Shown here piece by piece: positions 1-9,111 of a DNA stretch of 64,000 bases. How positions within the stretch are numbered: position 1 is the first letter of the stretch; each line of letters begins with the position of its first letter. This DNA is from an uncultured Bacteroidales bacterium (GTDB lineage Bacteria > Bacteroidota > Bacteroidia > Bacteroidales > P3). The DNA is taken from assembly GCA_900316965.1 (NCBI GenBank), contig ONEY01000001.1, positions 186,001 to 250,000 of the forward strand, written 5' to 3'. The notes under the pieces were generated by a model. That model searched no databases. It saw nothing but the letters and a program-made list of their open reading frames with translations, and was not told where the DNA came from. The position numbers were made by a program, and so were the translations under genes.

Positions 1-2
1 GC

Positions 3-389
3 GACCCAATGGTTTCTGCTTGGGAGAAGGCAACATCTGCTGGATTCCCAGCAGGATGGGAAAAAGACTACGAAGCCAAGAAGAACATAAAGACCAAAAT
101 AGGCATTCTTACCACGGCAAATCCGGGTAATTATCCGCTCGTCGCCCCACTGGTACACAAGTCTAATGGAACATTCATACGTGTAGCAGAAGCGGAACTG
201 CCTCAATATGGCAAAGAGATGAGACTATCCCGCGGCACCCTTATGGGGCCTGCCTCTATGGTATGCTATGCAGGATTCTTCCAAGCTGTGGATAAGGGTT
301 TGATAAATAGTGGCGACACCATTCTTCTCAACACGGGTGAAGGGAGCGACCGTGCTCAATGGTTCAAGGATTTGGTAGATGAAAACTAG
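3..389 (+). CDS. PLP-dependent enzyme (threonine synthase-like fold), C-terminal fragment
   Basis: Only the last 129 codons are present; the reading frame is open to the left edge, so the gene begins outside the window. The visible part has the look of the C-terminus of fold-type II pyridoxal-phosphate enzymes (threonine synthase, cysteate synthase and relatives): a run LSRGTLMGPASMVCYAGF followed by a glycine-rich tail motif LLNTGEGS, the place where these enzymes close the cofactor phosphate site. The lysine that binds PLP and the substrate loop lie upstream and cannot be seen, so the substrate is open. The stop codon is 32 bases before the next gene on the same strand, so the two may share a transcript. 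Confidence 0.6.
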   Translation, partial: DPMVSAWEKATSAGFPAGWEKDYEAKKNIKTKIGILTTANPGNYPLVAPLVHKSNGTFIRVAEAELPQYGKEMRLSRGTLMGPASMVCYAGFFQAVDKGLINSGDTILLNTGEGSDRAQWFKDLVDEN

Positions 390-421
390 TCTACTAGTAA
401 AGCTGTCAATACTCGGAACAA

Positions 422-1222
422 ATGAAGAAATTTGACAATAAAGTAGTATGGATTACAGGAGCCTCGTCGGGCATCGGCGAGGCCACTGCATATCAATTTG
501 CACAAGAAGGCGCAAAAGTAATCGTGACAGCACTTGAGGCCGATTTGCTTGAAAAAGTCGTGGCTCATTGCATAGAACTTGGGGCTCCCGATGCGGCTGC
601 ATTGCCCTTCGACTTGTCCCAAAGCAATCAGCTAGATGCTCTGGCTGAACAAGCATGGAATCAGTTCGGTAGTATTGACATACTATACAATAATGCCGGT
701 ATCAGCCAACGCGGCACCACTGTCGAGACAGATATGCGCGTCATTCGCAAAGTGATGGACATCGACTATTACGCACCTGTCATCCTGACCAAAAACATAT
801 TGCCGCGAATGATAGAGCGCGGTGGTGGTCAATTGGTGGTAACAACCAGCATTGCCGGACGTTTCGGATTTCCGTTGCGTTGTGCATACAGTTCGGCAAA
901 GCATGCTCTGTATGGTTTTTTTGAGACTGTTCAGGCTGAGACCTACGACCAAAACATTCGCGTCACCATCGTTTGCCCAGGTCGTGTACAGACAAATATT
1001 TCCAAGTATGCTCTTGAGAAAGACGGCAAACAACATGGCAAAATGGACGCAGGCCAAGCCGGTGGCGTTACACCTCAGCAGGCTGCTGAAAAAATTGTCA
1101 AAGCAGTATACAAGAAAAAACGCGAGGTCCTCGTAGGTCGCTACGAGCTGCTGATGGCCTACATCAAACAGTATTGTCCTGGCCTCGCCGCAAAGTTAGC
1201 AAGGAAAATCAAGCCGATGTAA
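422..1222 (+). CDS. Short-chain dehydrogenase/reductase (SDR), DHRS7-like
   Basis: A 266-residue classical SDR. The Rossmann motif TGASSGIG is at residues 12-19, NNAG at 90-93, catalytic Ser at 143, and the YxxxK pair (Tyr156, Lys160) in YSSAK. Such enzymes reduce or oxidise a carbonyl/alcohol with NAD(P)H in the cytosol; substrate cannot be read from sequence. The substrate loop and a basic C-terminal tail (residues about 225-266, KKKR and KLARKIKPM) resemble the subgroup around mammalian DHRS7, which act near membranes on lipids or steroids; this is only a resemblance. A long-chain acyl-CoA synthetase lies convergent downstream, so a lipid role is possible but unproven. Confidence 0.85.
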   Translation: MKKFDNKVVWITGASSGIGEATAYQFAQEGAKVIVTALEADLLEKVVAHCIELGAPDAAALPFDLSQSNQLDALAEQAWNQFGSIDILYNNAGISQRGTTVETDMRVIRKVMDIDYYAPVILTKNILPRMIERGGGQLVVTTSIAGRFGFPLRCAYSSAKHALYGFFETVQAETYDQNIRVTIVCPGRVQTNISKYALEKDGKQHGKMDAGQAGGVTPQQAAEKIVKAVYKKKREVLVGRYELLMAYIKQYCPGLAAKLARKIKPM

Positions 1223-1346
1223 TGAGCTTTTAATGAATATTGCAACGTGCTGTTATCAATTTCAGATTCGTTTATGAGGGAGGAGAGGTGTTCGTTGAGA
1301 AACAAGATGAAGAATTGAACGCTGTAAGCGGAAAGCTTAGAGTGAT

Positions 1347-1376
1347 AAAAAAGGACGGTTGAATTGGCAACCGTCC
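1347..1376 (-). terminator. Rho-independent terminator of the acyl-CoA synthetase gene
   Basis: A perfect 9-bp stem, GGACGGTTG (1353-1361) with CAACCGTCC (1368-1376), and a 6-base loop. Read on the minus strand the stem is followed by six T (1347-1352), so it ends the minus-strand gene that stops at 1401. It may also slow plus-strand transcripts from the SDR gene. Confidence 0.8.
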
Positions 1377-1400
1377 TGCTCATAAATTTATTGAATAGTT

Positions 1401-3185
1401 TTATTTGAACAAGGCGTCAATTTTGTCTTTATAGGCAGCTGTAACGTTTCGGCGGATAAGTTTTTGTGTGGGGGTGAGGAACTTGTTGGCCTCGCTCCAT
1501 GTGTCGGCGACTAAAACAAAACGTTTCACTTGTTCAGTGACACCCAATTCAGCGTTGTATTTATCCACAACCTTCTGATAGCGGGCTATTACAGTCTTGT
1601 CTGAAATCATCTCTTCCTTGTCAGCAGCATTGACACCATGACGCCTGCACCAGTCTTTTAGCATATCAAAATCCGGAGCAATGACCGCAGCGGCAAATTT
1701 TTGGTCAGCACCCACAACCATCATATCAAGTATGAATGGCGACTGTTTCATTTTTTCCTCAATGACTTCAGGATTGATGTATTTGCCCATAGAGGTTTTG
1801 AACATACTCTTTGTACGACCTGTGATAAAAAGGTAACCGTCAGGGTCGAAATAACCTGTATCGCCAGTGTGGAACCAGCCATCACTGTCAATAGCCTCGG
1901 CGGTAAGTTCAGGCTGATTGTAGTAGCCTTTCATTACATTACCTCCTCGACATTGAATCTCGTTGGTGTCAGAAGCTATACGAACCTCTATCTTCCTCAT
2001 TGCGAAACCGACAGATCCTATCTTACGCCCCTTTTTGTTCGAATTGGTAACAGCTATAAGAGGAGAGCATTCTGTTAATCCATAGCCTTCATATAAATCT
2101 AGCCCAACACAAGAAAAGAAACGGGTTAGTCGAGGTTGTATAGTAGCTCCGCCACTAACAAGCATATACAGCTCTCCACCCATACTTTCACGGATTTCCT
2201 TATATACTAACTTGTCTGCGATAGCCTTCTGCATTTTGTACCACAAACAAAGTTTTGATTCGTCAAGGTCATAATCGAATGCCAAATCAATAGCCCAGTC
2301 GAATATTTTCTTTCTCATACCACTCATTTTCTCACCTTTTCGATAAATCTTATCGTAGACCTTCTCGATAAAACGCGGCACACATGCCATCATGTTTGGA
2401 CTTATTTCCTTGCAATTATCACCCACTTTAGCTATACTTTCAGCATAAGCAATGGTGAAACACAGCCACTGATATAAATAGCCCATCATACGCTCATAAA
2501 TATGACACATCGGCAACCACGAAAGAGCCTTTGTCCATGTTTTTCCAGGGCTTTCCTTGATCTCCTGTACATTCATTATTAGTCCACGATGGGTAAGCAT
2601 GGCTCCCTTGGGGACTCCTGTGGTACCTGATGTATATATCATTGTACAAACGTCATCAATAGTCAAAGCATCCTTGATGGCTTGCAACTGTTGTGGCGCC
2701 TGAGGATTTTCAGCAACGTAACGACGGCCAATCTCATATATGTCATCTAATGACTTGACACCCTCCATAGGAGTTATAGTGCATAGGTTTTCCAAACATG
2801 GAAGGCTATGGCGTATATTGCTGATTTTATTGTACAACGCAGGAGTCTCCACAACCAGCAGACGCACTTGGGCGTCGTTTAAAATATACTGATAGTCCTC
2901 TTCGCTGATTGTAGGATATATTGGTAATAAGACAGCTCCTGTTTGCTGAACACCAAAATCAATATAGTTCCATTCAGGGCGCCCGGCTGAAATAAGTCCT
3001 ATGTTTTCGCCTTTTTTAACGTTTAAGTGCATCAAAGCATAGCTAATAAGATTAGCCTTCTCAATGTATTCATCGATATAATGGTCTTTCCATTCACCAT
3101 TCTCTTTATACTTAAAAACAGGGCGTTCAGGTTGTAGATTCTTTCGCCATTCAAGAAGATCAAACAATCGTGTGGGTTCTGACAT
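1401..3185 (-). CDS. Long-chain fatty-acid--CoA ligase (AMP-forming)
   Basis: A 594-residue ANL-superfamily enzyme that activates fatty acids with ATP to an acyl-AMP and then to acyl-CoA. The P-loop-like motif YTSGTTGVPKG is at residues 184-194; further on are the family motifs YGLTECSP, the GWFHTGD motif and the hinge lysine region GRTKSMFKTSMGKYI. Length fits long-chain synthetases of the FadD15/ACSL type found throughout Bacteroidota. No signal peptide; expected to be cytosolic or membrane-associated. It has its own promoter and its own terminator, so it is probably monocistronic. Start chosen at MSEPTRLFDLLEW, which gives the normal N-terminus for the family. Confidence 0.92.
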   Translation of the reverse strand: MSEPTRLFDLLEWRKNLQPERPVFKYKENGEWKDHYIDEYIEKANLISYALMHLNVKKGENIGLISAGRPEWNYIDFGVQQTGAVLLPIYPTISEEDYQYILNDAQVRLLVVETPALYNKISNIRHSLPCLENLCTITPMEGVKSLDDIYEIGRRYVAENPQAPQQLQAIKDALTIDDVCTMIYTSGTTGVPKGAMLTHRGLIMNVQEIKESPGKTWTKALSWLPMCHIYERMMGYLYQWLCFTIAYAESIAKVGDNCKEISPNMMACVPRFIEKVYDKIYRKGEKMSGMRKKIFDWAIDLAFDYDLDESKLCLWYKMQKAIADKLVYKEIRESMGGELYMLVSGGATIQPRLTRFFSCVGLDLYEGYGLTECSPLIAVTNSNKKGRKIGSVGFAMRKIEVRIASDTNEIQCRGGNVMKGYYNQPELTAEAIDSDGWFHTGDTGYFDPDGYLFITGRTKSMFKTSMGKYINPEVIEEKMKQSPFILDMMVVGADQKFAAAVIAPDFDMLKDWCRRHGVNAADKEEMISDKTVIARYQKVVDKYNAELGVTEQVKRFVLVADTWSEANKFLTPTQKLIRRNVTAAYKDKIDALFK

Positions 3186-3220
3186 AGGTATCTAAGTTTT
3201 GTTAATTTTATTAAATTTTG

Positions 3221-3252
3221 CAAATATACACCATTATATTAAAATACACAAA
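3221..3252 (-). promoter_or_regulatory. Bacteroidota-type promoter for the acyl-CoA ligase gene
   Basis: On the minus strand TTTG (3249-3252), 20 bases, then TATATTTG (3221-3228), matching the consensus TTTG-N19-21-TAnnTTTG. The predicted transcript begins about 30 bases before the ATG. Confidence 0.7.
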
Positions 3253-3374
3253 CTACCACAACATAAAAGATGTAATTCGCTAATGTTCAATATAAAAAAT
3301 GCTTGAATAATTTTATTAAAACATCTAATTTTTCAGGAAATCAATTCTTAATGGGGAAAAATCACACCTAATAA

Positions 3375-4352
3375 TTACTCTGTGTAGTGTTCGGATATTC
3401 GGTCTAAAATAATTAAAACTTCGTTGAGAGTTGTAACAGATACTAAAGGTATTCGGAACTGTTTGAAATCAAAGAGTCCACGGAAATAAGCCCCATAGTG
3501 CTTGCGCATTTCAAATATCGACTGTCGTTCACCTTTGAATTTTACCGAAGCCAATAAATGTTCACGACAAACCTCGACTCTTTCCTGCACTGTAGGCACA
3601 ACAAAAGAATTGTTAAGCAATAACTGTTTTGTCTGCTCAAAAATCCACGGATTGCCTATTGAAGCACGTCCTATCAGAACACCATCAACGCCATATCGTT
3701 TTCGCGCCTCGACGGCTTGTTGGGGTGTGGTAATATCCCCATTGCCAAAGACAGGAATACATAGTCGCTTATTTGCTTTGGTCTCAGCAATTAATGTCCA
3801 ATCTGCCTCGCCTCGATACATCTGACTTTTCGTTCGACCATGAATGCTTATAGCCTGAATGCCTATGTCCTGCAATTGCTCAGCGAGAGTAACAATGGGC
3901 TTATCGCTATCATCATATCCCAAGCGTGTCTTAACAGTCACTGGCACAGGTGAGCGTTTGACTAGAGCAGAAGTAATCTTCAAAAGCTTAGGTATATCCT
4001 TTAGCATACCGCTTCCAGCACCACGACCAGCAACTTTGCGAACAGGACAGCCCCAATTGATGTCTATGAAATCGGGATTTGCGTCGGCGACAACATCAAT
4101 ACAGCGTAACAAAGAATCCTCATCGTTACCAAAAACTTGTATACCTATTGGACGCTCAAATTCGTCATAAAGCATTTTTCGCATACTCTTTTCCGCATCT
4201 CTTATCAAAGCTTCGCTAGCGATAAACTCACTTATGAGAACATCAGCTCCATGCCGCTTGCACAACTGACGAAAAGGAAGATCCGTCACGTCGTCCATAG
4301 GCGACAAAAACAGTGGATACTCTCCAACCTCTATTTTCCCTATTTTAACCAT
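3375..4352 (-). CDS. dus: tRNA-dihydrouridine synthase (Dus family)
   Basis: A 325-residue FMN enzyme that reduces uridines in the tRNA D-loop. The TIM-barrel start LFLSPMDDVTDLPFR, the catalytic-cysteine motif NWGCP (Cys102), the FMN-binding motif HGRTKSQMYRG and the late motif VFGNGDI are all present, and total length is usual. Which uridine it modifies (DusA, B or C type) cannot be decided. It is divergent from the cytidine deaminase gene; the two starts are 59 bases apart and the dus promoter appears to reach into the first codons of that gene. Confidence 0.93.
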   Translation of the reverse strand: MVKIGKIEVGEYPLFLSPMDDVTDLPFRQLCKRHGADVLISEFIASEALIRDAEKSMRKMLYDEFERPIGIQVFGNDEDSLLRCIDVVADANPDFIDINWGCPVRKVAGRGAGSGMLKDIPKLLKITSALVKRSPVPVTVKTRLGYDDSDKPIVTLAEQLQDIGIQAISIHGRTKSQMYRGEADWTLIAETKANKRLCIPVFGNGDITTPQQAVEARKRYGVDGVLIGRASIGNPWIFEQTKQLLLNNSFVVPTVQERVEVCREHLLASVKFKGERQSIFEMRKHYGAYFRGLFDFKQFRIPLVSVTTLNEVLIILDRISEHYTE

Positions 4353-4394
4353 TTACAATATTTTGCGGAGAAGTGCGTTACTTTTACAAAAATG

Positions 4395-4427
4395 CAAAAA
4401 TATTAAAAAAAATGGACAAAACACAAA
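4395..4427 (-). promoter_or_regulatory. Probable promoter for dus
   Basis: On the minus strand TTTG (4424-4427), 21 bases, TATTTTTG (4395-4402). It overlaps the 5' end of the divergent deaminase gene, so the two genes would compete for polymerase here. Confidence 0.5.
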
Positions 4428-4876
4428 CCATACACTATCAAGAATATAGCGCAGATCAACTCAGTGTCTCAGACCAAGATCTTATCAAAGAAGCCATAGA
4501 GGCGACCCAAAGTGCCTACGCTCCCTACTCCAACTTTCATGTGGGAGCAGCAATCAGAATGGTCAACGGCACAATAGTGCATGGCAGTAACCAAGAAAAC
4601 ATCGCATATCCCAGCGGACTATGTGCTGAACGCACAGCTCTGTTTTCAGCTTCAGCACAATATCCAGGCATGCCAATGGAGACCATAGCCATCGTAGCTC
4701 GCAACGAAAATGGAATACTCTCCCCCGCCCTACCCTGTGGCGCCTGTCGACAAGTCATGATTGAACAACAAAAACGACAAGGAATGAACCTAAGGGTAAT
4801 ATGTTATATCTCCAACAACAAAATATTAGTATTTGATAGAGTTGAATGCTTACTTCCATTTGTTTTCGAAATGTAA
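4412..4876 (+). CDS. cdd: Cytidine deaminase
   Basis: A 154-residue zinc enzyme that deaminates (deoxy)cytidine to (deoxy)uridine in pyrimidine salvage. The zinc site is complete: Cys71 with catalytic Glu73 in GLCAERTAL, and PCGAC with Cys109 and Cys112. The substrate motif YAPYSNFHVGAA is typical of the homotetrameric form. The ATG at 4412 is preferred to an upstream in-frame ATG at 4373, because the upstream 13 codons (low-complexity, K/N-rich) are not part of the family and lie in the divergent promoter region. It is followed by a 235-base gap with the promoter of the next operon. Confidence 0.93.
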   Translation: MDKTQTIHYQEYSADQLSVSDQDLIKEAIEATQSAYAPYSNFHVGAAIRMVNGTIVHGSNQENIAYPSGLCAERTALFSASAQYPGMPMETIAIVARNENGILSPALPCGACRQVMIEQQKRQGMNLRVICYISNNKILVFDRVECLLPFVFEM

Positions 4877-4956
4877 TGTAATTAAATAAAGGCAATACGA
4901 AATATCAGATTATTAATATATTAAACAATATCTCTAAAAAGTTTTTTTTGCAAAAG

Positions 4957-4986
4957 TTTGTCATTCAGATTTTTTTTGTACTTTTG
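4957..4986 (+). promoter_or_regulatory. Bacteroidota-type promoter for the ppiD-like gene
   Basis: TTTG (4957-4960), 18 bases, TACTTTTG (4979-4986). The transcript would start near 4992 and carry about 120 bases of AT-rich leader before the ATG at 5112. Confidence 0.7.
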
Positions 4987-5111
4987 CAAACTTGTTTTGA
5001 ACATACATAACTCTAATGTATACTACAAGTATATAATATTTTATCACTTACAAAACACTGAAATACAATAACAAAAATAAGAAACAGAATAATTAAATAA
5101 ATAAACATAAT

Positions 5112-7238
5112 ATGGGAATAATAGGAAGTATCAGAAAACATTCATGGATTGCAGTACTCATCGTAGGTATTGCTATCGTGGCTTTCATTATTGGCGACCT
5201 TACCAAAAACCGTAAGCAAGAGGCCTTTGCCAAAATCAACGGCGATGAGGTCACCTACGACTATTTCAACACTCGACTGATGGAATTCGAGGAAGAGTAC
5301 CAAATGCGCGGCAACAGCAGTGCCTCATTCAAAGATTATGTATGGCAACAACTTCTTGCCGAGCGTCTTCTTGGTGACGAAATGAGCGCTTTGGCTATTG
5401 AAGTCTCCGACGCCGAAATCACCGATATGTATATCGGCCGTTTTATCCACCCCCGACTGCAACAGCAATTCACCAATCCTCAAACTGGCGAGTATGATCG
5501 CAACGGCATCAGCAACTATGTCAACCAGCTTAATGAAATGCCCGACACAATGGAATACAAAGCACAGTGGATCAAGGTTCAAGAGCAGTTGCGCAAAGAC
5601 CGTCAACAAAGCAAATATTTGGTTATGCTGCAAACAGGTATGTATATGCCCAATGCTCTTGCAAACAAAATCGCTGAAATATCCGCCAAATCATCAGACG
5701 TACGTGTAGCCACAATGCGTTACACCAACACTAACGACGTTCAACTGTCTGAAGACGACTACAAGAATTATTTCGAGGCTCACAAAGGCGAGCTGAACAG
5801 AGATTTCTTCCACATGGACAACAAAGAGCGTCGCGAGGTCGCCTACGCCGTATTCACCGCTCAGCCTTCACAGAACGACATGAGCGAAATACAGAAAGAA
5901 ATCACTGAATGGTGGGATACCATGCGCGTTATGGACGAAAGAACCCTCGTCGACTTTGTCAACATTCATGGTGGCTATGACTCCATGTTTGTTAGCAGCG
6001 ACCTTTTCACATCTCCTCTCGACACCGTGATTCGCGGCAGCCATGCTGGCAAAGAAATTGCTCCTATGATTGTTTCCAGCATTGTCAAGAGCGACACCCG
6101 TCGTCACGCTTACGGATACTATGTTATGGGAAAAATACTGAAGACCGAGATGCGCCCCGATAGTGTTCGCGCCTCTGTCATCTTCATACCTAACAACAAC
6201 TACAATCCCAACCTCCAACGCACACCTGAAGCCGCCGACCATCTTTGCGATAGCGCTATGGCCAGCATCAAAGCTGGTATGCCTTTCGAAGAGGCTGTTC
6301 GCCAGTTCTCTATCGACACCACAAAGGGCGGTGACCTCGATTGGCGCCCAGACGGCACCCTCGTCTTTGGCGATGAAATCGTACACCATGCAGTTGGTGA
6401 GGTCTTCGAAAAGGAAATCCCCGGCAAGGCAGGACACTATATTGTGAAAGTGACCGGCAAAACAACCCCCACTCTCAAATATCGCCTAGCCTTGGCACAA
6501 AAAATGATCACCCCAAGTAACGATACCGAAAAAGAAATTCAGGAACGTGCCAACCAGTTTGCAAGCCAATATGCCACCTGCCAATCTATGATTGAAGGCG
6601 CAGCTTCGCAGAATGTCAACATGCGCAATGACCTGCTCATCTCTATGAGCGACTCACTCTCGGGATTTACAGACACTCGTGACGCCGTTCGCTGGGCTTT
6701 CGATGAAAAAACCGTAAATGGCAGCGTCAGCGCCACCATTTATCGCTCCGACTACAGCTATATCGTCGTTGGATTGCGTGACATCTATATTCCCAACAAG
6801 CTCACCCTCGAACAAGCTCGCAACGTTACCCGTCTCGACAATCTTGCTCGCATAGAAAAACTTGGCAAGGATTTGTGCGACAAAGCCAGCGAGGCAATGA
6901 AGGGTAAGAACGACATCGAGGCAATCGCTGCAGCCCTTAACGTCACCGTCGACAGTGTCAATGGTGTGGCCTTTGGAGGTTACTTTGGCGGCAACGGCAT
7001 GGAACCTAAAGCAACAGGTGCCATCGCTGCCAAGAAAGACACCGGTATTATTGGTCCTGTACAAGGTGCTAGCGGAGTTTATGTAATTAGTGTCGACAAC
7101 AACAATGTTGCCGAAAACAACAATGCCGCAAACATCCGCCAACGCTACGAAAGCACAGGTATGCAAGCAATAAACTACCTTGTAAACGTCCTTCAGAACA
7201 GAGTAAAGATAACCGACAACAGATTAAAATACCTATAG
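5112..7238 (+). CDS. Membrane-anchored periplasmic chaperone/peptidyl-prolyl isomerase, PpiD-like
   Basis: 708 residues: a short cytosolic start, one transmembrane segment (about residues 12-29), a SurA/PpiD-type N-terminal chaperone region (about 35-230), a parvulin-like (rotamase) domain in the middle (about 345-460, with FIPNNNY at its start, AVRQFSIDTTKGGDLDW and an acidic FGDEIVHHAV strand), then a second degenerate chaperone/parvulin region. PpiD proteins sit in the inner membrane facing the periplasm and help newly exported proteins fold. Length fits the Bacteroidota form. It has its own promoter upstream and a strong terminator downstream, so it is probably transcribed alone, although envelope genes dxr-rseP follow. 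Confidence 0.85.
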   Translation: MGIIGSIRKHSWIAVLIVGIAIVAFIIGDLTKNRKQEAFAKINGDEVTYDYFNTRLMEFEEEYQMRGNSSASFKDYVWQQLLAERLLGDEMSALAIEVSDAEITDMYIGRFIHPRLQQQFTNPQTGEYDRNGISNYVNQLNEMPDTMEYKAQWIKVQEQLRKDRQQSKYLVMLQTGMYMPNALANKIAEISAKSSDVRVATMRYTNTNDVQLSEDDYKNYFEAHKGELNRDFFHMDNKERREVAYAVFTAQPSQNDMSEIQKEITEWWDTMRVMDERTLVDFVNIHGGYDSMFVSSDLFTSPLDTVIRGSHAGKEIAPMIVSSIVKSDTRRHAYGYYVMGKILKTEMRPDSVRASVIFIPNNNYNPNLQRTPEAADHLCDSAMASIKAGMPFEEAVRQFSIDTTKGGDLDWRPDGTLVFGDEIVHHAVGEVFEKEIPGKAGHYIVKVTGKTTPTLKYRLALAQKMITPSNDTEKEIQERANQFASQYATCQSMIEGAASQNVNMRNDLLISMSDSLSGFTDTRDAVRWAFDEKTVNGSVSATIYRSDYSYIVVGLRDIYIPNKLTLEQARNVTRLDNLARIEKLGKDLCDKASEAMKGKNDIEAIAAALNVTVDSVNGVAFGGYFGGNGMEPKATGAIAAKKDTGIIGPVQGASGVYVISVDNNNVAENNNAANIRQRYESTGMQAINYLVNVLQNRVKITDNRLKYL

Positions 7239-7285
7239 TATTAAATATTGCCCTGTTCTGACATCTTTTAGCAGACAGGTGTAGG

Positions 7286-7327
7286 AAAAGGCGGTGCGGA
7301 GGACTGACATCTATTGCACCGCCTTTT
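7286..7327 (+). terminator. Strong terminator after the ppiD-like gene
   Basis: A perfect 12-bp stem AAAAGGCGGTGC (7286-7297) with GCACCGCCTTTT (7316-7327) around an 18-base loop, the last four T of the stem serving as the U-tract. Any protein start placed inside it (a TTG at 7314) is therefore unlikely. Confidence 0.8.
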
Positions 7328-7409
7328 GCTTTTAGCAACAAAAAAGTTACGACCCTTGAAAATAAAACAGGCCATAACAAATCTTATTCAACCATTCAAA
7401 CGCTTCTTC

Positions 7410-7898
7410 ATGAGGCTCTGGCATGGTCGCCATGTTATAAGCGACCTCATGAAGCATAAGCACCGCTTTGTTGTTCTTGACACTGATACCTACAAAGAAA
7501 AAATCTCTTTTCAACTGTCGGGTGCCAATGTTTTCGTTTTTCTGGGAATAACATCTCTGGTTCTTATTTTCTTAACAGCTTTGCTGCTTGCGTTCACTCC
7601 TTTGCGCGAACTTATTCCAGGTTATTCCAACCCATCCATGGTACGTCAGACTTACGAAAACGCTCGTATAATCGACTCCCTTGAGATTCAACTGAAAGCT
7701 CAGGAAGATATGCTCACCGACATTCAAAATATTCTTCTAGAGAAAGACCCCACAAAACTTCACACTACTACCAAGATCAATGACACCATTAAAGCAAAAC
7801 CAACTCCATACACTCATTCAAAGTCAGACACTCTTCTTCGTCAAGAGGTAGAGGAACGAAAAGACAGAGATAAAAAAACTAATAATTTCAACTATTAA
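7410..7898 (+). CDS. Membrane protein like the N-terminus of M23 peptidases, without the peptidase domain
   Basis: 162 residues from the ATG at 7410 (another ATG at 7449 is possible; the frame is open further back, but that part lies in a terminator hairpin). A basic segment KHKHRFVVLDTDTYKEKISF is followed by one transmembrane helix, then FTPLRELIPGY, a short coiled coil (IIDSLEIQLKAQEDMLTDI) and a charged tail. In Bacteroidota M23-family metallopeptidases the same order (YR-V-D-T-EEK-SF, helix, FTPLREYIPGY, coil) comes before the LytM domain. Here the protein stops before any HxxxD or HxH zinc motif, so it should lack peptidase activity. Followed at 11 bases by dxr; probably same operon. 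Confidence 0.6.
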   Translation: MRLWHGRHVISDLMKHKHRFVVLDTDTYKEKISFQLSGANVFVFLGITSLVLIFLTALLLAFTPLRELIPGYSNPSMVRQTYENARIIDSLEIQLKAQEDMLTDIQNILLEKDPTKLHTTTKINDTIKAKPTPYTHSKSDTLLRQEVEERKDRDKKTNNFNY

Positions 7899-7909
7899 TA
7901 CTTAACTCA

Positions 7910-9052
7910 TTGAAACATATAGCTATACTAGGTTGTACCGGCTCTATAGGGACCCAAACTCTCAACGTCATACGCCGTCACCCCGACCTCTTCCAGGCCG
8001 AAGTTCTGATTGCGGGGTCCAACGCCAAACTCCTCATCGAACAGGCATTGGAGTTCAAACCAAACATGGTTGTAATAGCTGACAAATCAAAATACCATAT
8101 TGTCAGTGAATCGCTCCAAAATACCGACATCAAAGTTTTCGCAGGAGAAGAATCCATTTGCAATGCCGTTGAAATGGATTGCGTTGACCTAGTTATGGCT
8201 GCAATTGTAGGATTTGCCGGTCTACGCCCAACCTTGAGAGCCATTAAAGCCAACAAAACCATTGCTCTGGCCAACAAAGAGACGATGGTGGTGGCTGGCG
8301 CTATTGTCACTGAAGAAGCAAGGCGTCACAATGTTGCGATATTGCCTGTTGACTCCGAACATTCTGCTATTTTCCAAGTTCTTCAAGGCGAAAGTCAGAA
8401 CCGCATCGACAAAATACTCCTTACAGCTTCTGGCGGCCCTCTTAGAGGCAAAAAAAGAGACCAAATAGGTGATGTTACTCTAGAAGAGGTACTTAAACAT
8501 CCCAATTGGAGCATGGGCCGCAAGGTTACTATTGACTCTGCAAGCCTTATGAATAAAGGGCTCGAAGTTATCGAAGCCAAGTGGTTGTTCAACGTCGAAC
8601 CCAAAGACATTCAAGTGCTTGTTCATCCTCAAAGCATAGTTCATTCCATGGTGCAATTTGAAGATGGCTCGATCAAGGCCCAAATAGGCACACCGACAAT
8701 GGAAACACCTATACAATATGCGCTAAACTACCCATTTCGTATAGAAAGTTATCTGCCTAGGTTTAGTTTTTGGGAGCACCCGGAACTCACCTTTTATCCT
8801 CCCGACACCGACACTTTCCGTTGCCTCACACTCGCCTACAACGCCATTGAGCGTGGCGGCAATATGCCTTGTGTACTTAATGCTGCCAATGAGATAGCAG
8901 TGCAAAAGTTCATTGACGGAAAAATACGCTTCCTCGACATAGCTGACTTTGTGTCCAAAGCTCTCGTCGAAGCTCCTTTTATCGGAAATCCCTCTCTTGA
9001 TGATCTTTTTGCGATAGACTCCGAAATACGCAATAGATGCAATAAACAATAA
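7910..9052 (+). CDS. dxr: 1-deoxy-D-xylulose 5-phosphate reductoisomerase
   Basis: 380 residues; converts DXP to MEP with NADPH, the first committed step of the non-mevalonate isoprenoid pathway. NADPH motif GCTGSIG at 8-14, then LANKETMV, the metal/substrate motifs DSEHSAIFQ and ASGGPL, SAS-MNKGLEVIEA and HPQSIVHSMV. The start codon is TTG at 7910: no ATG fits, and this TTG places the nucleotide-binding loop at its normal distance from the N-terminus. No Shine-Dalgarno is visible. It is followed by rseP (59-base gap), an order common in Bacteroidota. Confidence 0.96.
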   Translation: MKHIAILGCTGSIGTQTLNVIRRHPDLFQAEVLIAGSNAKLLIEQALEFKPNMVVIADKSKYHIVSESLQNTDIKVFAGEESICNAVEMDCVDLVMAAIVGFAGLRPTLRAIKANKTIALANKETMVVAGAIVTEEARRHNVAILPVDSEHSAIFQVLQGESQNRIDKILLTASGGPLRGKKRDQIGDVTLEEVLKHPNWSMGRKVTIDSASLMNKGLEVIEAKWLFNVEPKDIQVLVHPQSIVHSMVQFEDGSIKAQIGTPTMETPIQYALNYPFRIESYLPRFSFWEHPELTFYPPDTDTFRCLTLAYNAIERGGNMPCVLNAANEIAVQKFIDGKIRFLDIADFVSKALVEAPFIGNPSLDDLFAIDSEIRNRCNKQ

Positions 9053-9111
9053 TGTTTTGCGTTAAAAAATCCGTGTAAAAAAATAATAACCCAAAGAATC
9101 ACCTCAAATAG

